Positions 35,376 through 40,595 of a DNA stretch of 40,595 bases are shown one piece after another. Where the stretch lies: assembly GCA_028717165.1 (NCBI GenBank), contig JAQUOK010000002.1, positions 1 through 40,595 on the forward strand. The letters run 5' to 3'. This DNA comes from Victivallaceae bacterium (GTDB taxonomy: Bacteria; Verrucomicrobiota; Lentisphaeria; Victivallales; Victivallaceae). The translations under genes were made by a program, and so were the position numbers. Within the stretch, counting starts at the first letter, position 1. Each line of letters starts with the position of its first letter. The notes beneath the pieces are model-generated. The model was given only the letters and a program-made list of their open reading frames with translations. It searched no databases and was not told the DNA's origin.

Positions 35376-36161
35376 ATGAAAACTGGTGAAATAGTCAGTA
35401 ACCGTGTGCTTCAGGATGAATATTACGAAGTGAAATTTTATGCGCCGGAAATTTGCCGCAAAACCCGGGCCGGCCAGTTCGTGCACGTTAAAATAGAAAA
35501 TTTGAAAGACCGCATTCTGCGCCGCCCTTTCAGTATTTCCGACGTTTCCGGGGATGGTGTCCTGACCGTCGTTTACAAACGCGTAGGCAAGGGAACGGAA
35601 GCGCTTTCCACTCTGCCTGCCGGGACGGTGTGCAATCTGCTCGGCCCGCTGGGGAATCCCTATTCGCCGCCTGACAATGAAGAATTCCCGGTAATTGTTG
35701 CCGGAGGTTACGGTTCTGCCGCAACTTACCTTATCGCCAAAAATTCCCCGGGGAAGGGCATTTTGCTGCTCGGCGCCCGTTCAAAAAATGACCTGATCCT
35801 GATTGATAAATTCACTGCCGCCGGTTTTGAAGTCCGTACTTCCACCGATGACGGTTCGCAGGGACATAAAGGTTTTGTTACGGAACTGGTAGACCGGGTA
35901 ATAGAGGAAAATAAAGACAAAAAGATACGTTTTTACGCCTGCGGTCCGACTCCGATGCTGCTGGCTCTGGCAAAAATGCTGCAGGACAGGGGCTGTAACG
36001 ATGCTGAATTGAGCCTCGACCACCTGATGTGCTGCGGAGTCGGCGCCTGTTTTGCCTGCGTCGTTAAAGTCAGGGCCGACAATGAAGACGGCTGGCGTTA
36101 TGCCAGAACCTGTAAGGAAGGCCCGGTTTTCAAAGCCTCGGAAGTTTACACGGGAGAATAA
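35376..36161 (+). CDS. pyrK: Dihydroorotate dehydrogenase B, electron-transfer subunit
   Basis: A 261-residue FAD/[2Fe-2S] protein that passes electrons from PyrD to NAD in pyrimidine synthesis. The FAD-binding motif is RILRRPFSISD, then VYKRVGKGTEALS. The NAD domain has VIVAGGYGSAATYLIAKN, YACGPTPMLLALAKMLQ and the end motif. The C-terminal cluster region has the cysteine pattern of PyrK: HLMCCGVGACFACVVKV plus a later TCKEGPVF. Length is normal. An ATG four bases upstream of the start is out of frame and opens only five codons. It is followed two bases later by pyrD, as usual for class 1B enzymes. Confidence 0.94.
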   Translation: MKTGEIVSNRVLQDEYYEVKFYAPEICRKTRAGQFVHVKIENLKDRILRRPFSISDVSGDGVLTVVYKRVGKGTEALSTLPAGTVCNLLGPLGNPYSPPDNEEFPVIVAGGYGSAATYLIAKNSPGKGILLLGARSKNDLILIDKFTAAGFEVRTSTDDGSQGHKGFVTELVDRVIEENKDKKIRFYACGPTPMLLALAKMLQDRGCNDAELSLDHLMCCGVGACFACVVKVRADNEDGWRYARTCKEGPVFKASEVYTGE

Positions 36162-36163
36162 AA

Positions 36164-37087
36164 ATGGTTGATCTGACTGTAGATCTGGGAAAATTCAAAA
36201 TAGCTAATCCGGTAATGACCGCTTCCGGGACTTTCGGTTACGGCTTTGAGTATAAAGACTATTACGACCTGCGCGAACTCGGTGCGGTAGTCGTAAAAGG
36301 CATTGCGGTTAAACCCAGTCACGGCAATCCCACGCCCCGGGTGGCGGAAGTCGCCGGCGGCATGCTTAATGCCATTGGCCTGCAGGGGCCGGGCGTGGAT
36401 AAATTTCTCCATGGCGCCGAATATATGCCGTTTCTGCGTCAGAGCGGTGCGACCGTGATAGTCAACATCTGGGGTAAAAGTATTGAGGAATATTGTGAAG
36501 TTGCAGCCCGTCTGGACGCGGAGAGCGAAGGTATCGCGGCGCTCGAAATAAATATTTCCTGTCCGAACGTTAAAGAAGGCGGCATCGCTTTCGGCACGGA
36601 TCTGAAACTGGCGCATAAAGTGGTTTCGGAAATACGTAAGGTGACGAGTTTGCCTCTGATTACTAAACTGAGTCCGAACGTTACCTGCATAGCCGATTTT
36701 GCGCGTGCGGTTGCTGCCGCCGGTTCCGACATGGTTTCGCTGATAAACACCCTGACCGGGATGGCGATCAATATCGAGACCCGGCGTTCGTATATCGCCA
36801 ATATTACCGGCGGTTTGAGCGGGCCGGCCATTAAACCGGTGGCGGTCCGCATGGTTTATGAAGTTGCCCGGGCCGTGGAGATTCCCGTTATCGGCATGGG
36901 CGGGATCATGACCGGCGAGGATGCCGTTGAATTCCTTCTGGCCGGAGCCGATGCGGTAGCGGTGGGAACCGCGATCTTCGTCGATCCTTACGCCCCTTTG
37001 AAAGTAATAAAAGGCATTCAGGAATATCTTGAACGCCATGGCTGCAAAAGCGTCGGCGAAATTGTCGGTGCGATGGAAAAACCGTAA
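36164..37087 (+). CDS. pyrD: Dihydroorotate dehydrogenase B, catalytic subunit
   Basis: A 307-residue class 1B dihydroorotate dehydrogenase, an FMN-dependent TIM-barrel enzyme oxidising dihydroorotate to orotate. The recognisable segments are MTASGTFGYGFEY, KGIAVKPSHGNPTPR, NAIGLQGPGVDKFL, EINISCPNVKEGGIAFGTD, TKLSPNVT, ITGGLSGPAIKPVAVRMV, and the FMN-phosphate loop IGMGGIMTGEDAVEFLLAGA with VGTAIFVDPYAPLKV. Its partner PyrK lies directly upstream, separated by two bases. Nothing unusual was seen. After the stop, 213 bases carry the promoter and leader of the next gene. Confidence 0.96.
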   Translation: MVDLTVDLGKFKIANPVMTASGTFGYGFEYKDYYDLRELGAVVVKGIAVKPSHGNPTPRVAEVAGGMLNAIGLQGPGVDKFLHGAEYMPFLRQSGATVIVNIWGKSIEEYCEVAARLDAESEGIAALEINISCPNVKEGGIAFGTDLKLAHKVVSEIRKVTSLPLITKLSPNVTCIADFARAVAAAGSDMVSLINTLTGMAINIETRRSYIANITGGLSGPAIKPVAVRMVYEVARAVEIPVIGMGGIMTGEDAVEFLLAGADAVAVGTAIFVDPYAPLKVIKGIQEYLERHGCKSVGEIVGAMEKP

Positions 37088-37209
37088 GCTTCCGGATTTT
37101 ACTGCTTTAACGGTTTTTGTCTTGATAGTGAGATTTGCAGGATTTGAGCACAAAATATCCCTGTTTATTTTCGATGGTCAAATTTTTTTTAAAATTTCCG
37201 TTTTATGTA

Positions 37210-37238
37210 TTGACAAAGTAATGAATATTAAATATAAT
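37210..37238 (+). promoter_or_regulatory. Consensus sigma70 promoter (TTGACA-17-TATAAT)
   Basis: A perfect -35 hexamer TTGACA at 37210-37215 and a perfect -10 hexamer TATAAT at 37233-37238 are separated by 17 bases. Transcription should begin near 37245, about 56 bases before the zinc-ribbon gene at 37301. This is the only perfect promoter I found in the window. Confidence 0.85.
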
Positions 37239-37250
37239 ACAGCAAAGAAA

Positions 37251-37266
37251 GCAGTTGGTTAACTGC
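37251..37266 (+). other. Short leader hairpin upstream of the zinc-ribbon gene
   Basis: GCAGTT (37251-37256) pairs perfectly with AACTGC (37261-37266) around a GGTT tetraloop, starting about six bases after the predicted transcription start. A 5'-terminal hairpin of this kind can stabilise an mRNA. No known riboswitch pattern is recognised. Confidence 0.45.
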
Positions 37267-37300
37267 GATAAAACATTATTCAACCTAAGGATACTGAAGT

Positions 37301-37576
37301 ATGGGAACAATCTGTCCATATTGCAACATTGAAGTGGATGAATCCAGAATTGAGATTGAAGACGGCTGCTGCCCGGAATGCGGTTCCGTAATTACGGTTT
37401 CTTCATTGCGCGATGATTCTGACGACCCTGTTTTTGAAGAAGAGGAAGATTACCTTGACGATATCGAGGAAATAGATGATTTTGACGATATTGAAGATAT
37501 CGATGATCTCGACGATATGGATGACATGGATGATATGGATGATTTTGAAGATTTTGATGACGATGACCGTTATTGA
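37301..37576 (+). CDS. Small zinc-ribbon protein with a long acidic tail
   Basis: A 91-residue protein. The N-terminal ~35 residues form a zinc-ribbon-like motif with C5-x2-C8 (CPYC) and C24-x2-C27 (CPEC). From about residue 38 the chain is almost all Asp and Glu, with hydrophobic residues every third position (DDI, DDL, DDM repeats around 65-80). The DNA there has a short tandem run of GAT-GAY-ATG triplets. It is not a recognised named protein. The general shape resembles small acidic-tail zinc-ribbon proteins annotated as hypothetical. It has its own consensus promoter and a strong terminator, so it is a single-gene unit likely to be well expressed. Nucleic-acid mimicry, chaperoning or metal binding are possible roles, without evidence. 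Confidence 0.75.
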   Translation: MGTICPYCNIEVDESRIEIEDGCCPECGSVITVSSLRDDSDDPVFEEEEDYLDDIEEIDDFDDIEDIDDLDDMDDMDDMDDFEDFDDDDRY

Positions 37577-37605
37577 TCGGCGGTAATAAAATATTTATAA
37601 AAAAG

Positions 37606-37631
37606 CTCCTGGAAATCAGGAGTTTTTTTTT
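37606..37631 (+). terminator. Strong rho-independent terminator
   Basis: CTCCTG (37606-37611) pairs perfectly with CAGGAG (37617-37622) around a GAAAT loop and is followed by nine T (37623-37631). An A-rich run precedes the stem, so it may also act on the opposite strand. It ends the zinc-ribbon gene's transcript about 30 bases after the stop codon. Confidence 0.9.
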
Positions 37632-37690
37632 ACCTTTCTGAACGGGACCGGATGGTTGTCAGGCTAATCGGAAATAGCCCTATGGGCGGT

Positions 37691-37853
37691 TTATGTCGAA
37701 TCCGAGCTTGACAAGAGCGGGGTTCTGACTCCTCCGGGTTTGTGGCGCAAAACGCAGAAGACCCCCTGAATAAGACGGCCCCATCAAAAGTCTCAACCGT
37801 CCCAGGAGTCCCAATCGCTGTTAAGCAAGACTTTTGTCAGCCTCGTCGAATAA
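37691..37853 (+). ncRNA. Candidate structured RNA, 6S-like rod
   Basis: This 163-base stretch folds into a long imperfect rod. TTAT/ATAA, TCGA/TCGA and CGAG/CTCG pair in order between 37691-37706 and 37842-37853. TTGACAAGAG (37708-37717) then pairs along its whole length with CTTTTGTCAG (37831-37840). That is about 22 base pairs with one single-base bulge, one 3-base bulge and one C-C mismatch. Inside is an asymmetric bubble (9 and 20 bases, the longer side able to form GCT-GTTA-AGC). GACTCCT (37727-37733) then pairs with AGGAGTC (37804-37810). Two pairs are G-T, valid only if the plus strand is transcribed. Size and layout resemble 6S RNA. A poor promoter (TTGTCA 37656, TATGGG 37681) would start it at the rod's base. 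The name is tentative. Confidence 0.45.
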
Positions 37854-37930
37854 GTATTTTATAAAGGTTTTATTGCTTTTTTGTAAGATTTCTCTTGAAA
37901 ATGTTTTCTTTGGCAATAAATTCATTTATC

Positions 37931-38887
37931 ATGAAAGATCATCTGAAAAAAATACACCTGAACGTGCTTTTTATAGTATTGTTCCTGGTTCTCATGGTGA
38001 TATTCAGCTTTTATCGTTCCGCGCTTGCCGGACTGGCGGTACGACTGCTGGCTGTAACCCATGAAATCTCGTTTGCCAATGTTCGCAAAGGCGGCGGAGA
38101 GCCAGGTACGGCTGCTTTGAAAATCGTTACCCTGAAAAAGTTCAATTCTATTGCGGATAAAAACAGGCTTGTCCAAACCAAAGCCGCAAGCCAAAAGATC
38201 AGTGACATGTTCAAATATCCGGTTACCGCGGATCTGCCTAAAACCCAGACTCCGGTAATTTCATTCGGGGAATCTTTACCGGAATGGAATGACCCTAAAT
38301 TAGCTCTTTTCACGCCGCTTAGGAAATATGACGGTACTGTCTGGCGCAAAGAAAAAACAGAGATAAAAGGCAGTACCAACGGGAAAATGCTTTATCTTCT
38401 CTGCCGTTTTTATGATAATGACCAGGGGGCTGTGGTCACTGAAAATACTGCCGGGGATAAAAATAATCCGTGGAAAGATGACAGTATTGAAGTTTTCCTT
38501 ATGAAAGACAGCAAAAGCAAGTTTTATTGTCAGTATGTCTTGTCGGTAACCGGCAAGGGGGATGTGCATTATTGTAATAACGGCGTTCAGCCTAACCAGG
38601 GACTCAAGCAGCAATTGCCGGCCGGTTTTGTGAAACCGCGCTACCTTGCAGATAAATTTGAAGGCGGTTTCGAACTGGAAGTTTCAATAGCTTTGAGCAA
38701 TATCGGTATTGGGTCTTTAAAGCCGGGAGATTTTTTTCTGATGCAGGTAGTCAGAAATTATCACGGTCAGGGTTATAATAACTCGGTGTTGCTGCAGCTC
38801 TTTCCTGTTTATATATACGCCGACAAGCGAATTCGAGGAAACAATCATGACCGCAGAGCGTTTCAGAAGGTGCTCGTCAGAAAGTAA
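37931..38887 (+). CDS. Membrane-anchored protein with a CBM9-like domain
   Basis: A protein of 318 residues from the ATG at 37931. In-frame starts at 37895 and 37901 are possible, and none has a good ribosome binding site. I prefer 37931 because MKDHLKKIHLN then leads straight into a single hydrophobic helix (about residues 12-30), a signal anchor. The outer part is about 280 residues. From about residue 125 to the end it matches the CBM9-like fold, with LYLLCRFYDND, the acidic WKDDSIEVFLMKD and a late FELEVSIALSNIG. Such domains bind sugars or haem in extracytoplasmic enzymes. No enzyme motif is seen. A role at the cell surface is inferred from the anchor. Confidence 0.65.
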   Translation: MKDHLKKIHLNVLFIVLFLVLMVIFSFYRSALAGLAVRLLAVTHEISFANVRKGGGEPGTAALKIVTLKKFNSIADKNRLVQTKAASQKISDMFKYPVTADLPKTQTPVISFGESLPEWNDPKLALFTPLRKYDGTVWRKEKTEIKGSTNGKMLYLLCRFYDNDQGAVVTENTAGDKNNPWKDDSIEVFLMKDSKSKFYCQYVLSVTGKGDVHYCNNGVQPNQGLKQQLPAGFVKPRYLADKFEGGFELEVSIALSNIGIGSLKPGDFFLMQVVRNYHGQGYNNSVLLQLFPVYIYADKRIRGNNHDRRAFQKVLVRK

Positions 38888-38911
38888 ATAATCTGATTAA
38901 TTATTGCAATC

Positions 38912-38939
38912 GTGGCAGAATGGCTTTATTTTATATAAT
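38912..38939 (+). promoter_or_regulatory. Candidate promoter of the ABC exporter genes
   Basis: A perfect -10 hexamer TATAAT (38934-38939) lies 20 bases before the ATPase start at 38960. A weak -35 candidate, GTGGCA (38912-38917), sits 16 bases upstream of it. A better-looking TTGCAA at 38904 is too far away (24 bases). The very short leader would still leave room for AAGGA before the start codon. Confidence 0.5.
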
Positions 38940-38959
38940 AGTGTTATGAAGGATGTAAT

Positions 38960-39895
38960 ATGGAAAACGTAATCGAAACGAAAAACCTTACAAAATATTA
39001 CGGGCGTTTTTTCTGGAAAAAACCGGTCCCGGCATTGTCTAATCTGACGCTTAATATCCCGATGGGCGCCGTCTTTGGTTTTCTCGGTCCTAACGGTGCC
39101 GGCAAAACGACTACGATAAAACTTCTGATGGATCTGATCAAACCCTCGGAAGGCGAGGCGCTTATTCTCGGCTGTCCTCCGGAAAATGTTGAAATAAAAA
39201 AACAGATAGGATTCCTTCCCGACGAGCCGGTTTTCAGTTCTTATCTTTCCGCCAATGAATTTCTCAATATCTGCGCTAAACTTCTGGGCGTACCGTCCGG
39301 TGAACGCAAAGCCAGGATTGCGGAAGTGCTCGAAATCGTAAAGATGACCAAACATGCAAAATCCAAGCTCGGCGGTTTTTCGCGGGGAATGGTACAGCGG
39401 ATAGGGATTGCCCAGGCAATTCTCAATCATCCCAAGCTTTTGATTCTCGATGAGCCGCTGGTAGGGCTTGACCCGCACGGGCGACACGAATTGAAAAACA
39501 TAATTCTGCACCAGAAATCGAAGGGTACCAGCGTATTTTTCTGCAGCCATATATTGTCCGACGTAGAGACTATATGTGATCATCTGGGGATACTCAACGA
39601 AGGAAATTTGTTATGTACCGGGAAAATCGGCGACCTGCTCAAGGATACCGGGGTGAGTCTCCATATCAGCCCTGGTCATGATGAAATCGCCAGGGAACTG
39701 CTCGCGGAAGCAAGTGAAACGGTAAAGTTGCCTGACGGCGGCTGGAATTTAACTTTTTTAAATAATAAGGAGGTTAAAGAAACTCTGTTAAGGGTTAGGG
39801 AGAAACATAAAAATGCGGTCACGATGATTCCTGCCAAGGAAAATTTGGAGAAATTTTTCTTCAGGACAATTGAGAACGCTAAAACAAATAACTAA
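38960..39895 (+). CDS. ABC exporter ATP-binding subunit
   Basis: A 311-residue ABC ATPase. Walker A is GPNGAGKTTTIK (around 43-54). The signature is GGFSRGMVQRIGIAQAI, the variant common in ABC-2 exporter ATPases. Walker B is LLILDEPLVGLDPHG, and the switch His is in FFCSHIL. The last ~90 residues are the usual C-terminal extension of drug- or Na+-type exporters. The permease gene starts 41 bases downstream, so the two form an ABC-2 transporter at the inner membrane. The substrate is unknown. It is not adjacent to the polysaccharide genes and is likely unrelated to Wzx-dependent export. Confidence 0.92.
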   Translation: MENVIETKNLTKYYGRFFWKKPVPALSNLTLNIPMGAVFGFLGPNGAGKTTTIKLLMDLIKPSEGEALILGCPPENVEIKKQIGFLPDEPVFSSYLSANEFLNICAKLLGVPSGERKARIAEVLEIVKMTKHAKSKLGGFSRGMVQRIGIAQAILNHPKLLILDEPLVGLDPHGRHELKNIILHQKSKGTSVFFCSHILSDVETICDHLGILNEGNLLCTGKIGDLLKDTGVSLHISPGHDEIARELLAEASETVKLPDGGWNLTFLNNKEVKETLLRVREKHKNAVTMIPAKENLEKFFFRTIENAKTNN

Positions 39896-39936
39896 GGCAG
39901 GGGTTGCACATTGCCCTTGCGGACAGGAGGAAAAAA

Positions 39937-40595
39937 GTGAAAGGAATGAATGAAATCGCGGCAGTAGCCGGAGGAACGTGGCATCGTATATTACGGATGC
40001 GGGTCGTTTACATTCTTATCGTTTGCGTGCTGATATTGATCGGAAGCGCATATCGATATGATGTGTTATCACTTGGTCAACACAAAGCGTTGATGGTTGA
40101 CGTATCATTGATGCTGAACACGCTTGCGGCGATAATCGTGGCAATTTCAATTACTTTTGAGATTGCCAAGGAATTCAGGGAAGGCGTCGCTACCACCTTG
40201 TTGTCGAAATCCCTTGGGCGTACTCAGTACCTCGTCGGGAAACTTATCGGTATTTCTATTGCCGGTCTGGTGATAACCGGTCTTATTGGGGTCGGCTTCG
40301 GGATTATTTTCAGTTCCGCTTTCGATACGATCGGCCGGGTAATGGTTATGGGACACCTGCTGGTCATGGCAAGCGTAATTCCGATGTCGGCGCTGGGAAT
40401 TCTTTTCGCGGTGATTTTCCCGGAATCCCTGGCCGCAATCATTACCGCCATTGCCGTTTGGTTTGCTCATTCCACTCCGGCGCTGGCGCAGATAAAAGTG
40501 CTTTACGGCGGAATCCTTCCTGATTTGAACCTGTTCAATCTGAAAGCTGTAGCTGCTTACAGTTACGCGGGCGGCGCCGGCTGGACCTATCTGGT
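39937..40595 (+). CDS. ABC-2 type exporter permease, N-terminal part (cut by window end)
   Basis: The frame from the GTG at 39937 is open to the end of the window (219 codons) without a stop. ACAGGAGG lies about six bases before the GTG. The protein opens with a short soluble stretch, then a TM from about VVYILIVCVLILIG. The cytoplasmic/coupling segment FEIAKEFREGVATTLLSKSLGR, split here as FEIAKEFREG and TTLLSKSLGR, is the conserved ABC-2 permease feature. It is followed by a helix with KLIGISIAGLVITG and further TMs with MGHLLVMASVIPMSALGILF. The rest of the protein, including its C-terminal helices, is outside the window. It partners the ATPase just upstream. Confidence 0.85.
   Translation, partial: MKGMNEIAAVAGGTWHRILRMRVVYILIVCVLILIGSAYRYDVLSLGQHKALMVDVSLMLNTLAAIIVAISITFEIAKEFREGVATTLLSKSLGRTQYLVGKLIGISIAGLVITGLIGVGFGIIFSSAFDTIGRVMVMGHLLVMASVIPMSALGILFAVIFPESLAAIITAIAVWFAHSTPALAQIKVLYGGILPDLNLFNLKAVAAYSYAGGAGWTYL

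Noticed and set aside
36146..37153. 335-residue open frame on the minus strand over pyrD
   Set aside because: It lies opposite a textbook pyrD, has low-complexity His/Arg/Asn-rich composition and no recognisable motif. The same holds for the 274-residue minus frame over fnlC (27397-28221) and the 264-residue one over fnlA (24939-25733).
37708..37713. TTGACA hexamer as a promoter -35 box
   Set aside because: No -10-like hexamer is found 16-18 bases downstream (CCTCCG at 37731), and these bases are part of the paired rod of the candidate RNA.
38904..38939. TTGCAA with TATAAT as a promoter for the ABC ATPase
   Set aside because: The spacing is 24 bases, far too long. The closer GTGGCA was used as the -35 candidate.
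1..40595. CRISPR arrays, tRNA/rRNA genes, insertion sequences, and an ops/JUMPstart element
   Set aside because: No regularly spaced repeats, cloverleaf-like sequences, transposase motifs or GGCGGTAG-type element were noticed on either strand by eye. A tool search could still find weak cases.

Overview
The window looks like one continuous chromosomal segment of a Gram-negative-type bacterium. The signs are an undecaprenyl-linked, Wzx/Wzy-type surface polysaccharide locus and a lipoprotein with a lipobox. No rRNA, tRNA, transposase or CRISPR array was recognised. The style of the proteins (polysaccharide locus beside a class 1B pyrK-pyrD pair, a CBM9-like membrane protein, an ABC-2 exporter with an N-terminally short permease) fits a member of the PVC group such as Lentisphaerota or Kiritimatiellota. 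That is a guess from general familiarity, not a result.

Bases 1 to about 35,210 are a single-strand (+) glycan locus. It opens with the tail of a dTDP-glucose 4,6-dehydratase. Next come a CBM-like lipoprotein, the Wzx flippase, a GT-D-type glycosyltransferase and a broken methyltransferase. An AT-rich cassette (about 5,340-7,030) follows, holding a methyltransferase and an unusual fusion of a ParB/free-serine-kinase-like domain to a TagD-like cytidylyltransferase. After it comes a TagB/TagF-like phosphotransferase. Bases 8,256-19,155 hold an AsnB-type amidotransferase, four GT4 glycosyltransferases (one interrupted by an in-frame stop), the Wzy/ligase-like membrane protein, GalE, an FkbM methyltransferase and a second SDR. 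Bases 19,270-29,821 hold a GT2-GtrA fusion, a B12-binding-type radical SAM protein, a very large GT-C-like membrane protein, the three UDP-L-FucNAc genes and a split GT-C protein. Bases 29,830-35,209 hold a WbuB-like transferase, a WbpV/WbjF-like reductase, a WecA/WbpL-like initiating transferase and a WbpM-like 4,6-dehydratase.

Taken together, the last block supplies a D-FucNAc- or D-QuiNAc-type first sugar on undecaprenyl phosphate, then L-FucNAc, as in the P. aeruginosa O11 and S. aureus type 5/8 loci. The middle genes would extend and decorate the repeat unit, Wzx would flip it, and the Wzy-like protein would polymerise or ligate it. GT2-GtrA plus the GT-C proteins suggest additional decoration on the far side of the membrane from polyprenyl-phosphate sugars. 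The fusion/TagF-like pair suggests a CDP-activated phospho-substituent. Three genes in the locus are visibly disrupted.

Bases 35,376-40,595 are more ordinary: pyrK-pyrD; a small zinc-ribbon protein with an acidic tail, carrying its own consensus sigma70 promoter and a strong terminator; a 163-nt region that folds into a long imperfect rod resembling 6S RNA; a CBM9-like membrane-anchored protein; and an ABC exporter ATPase with the start of its permease, which runs off the window.
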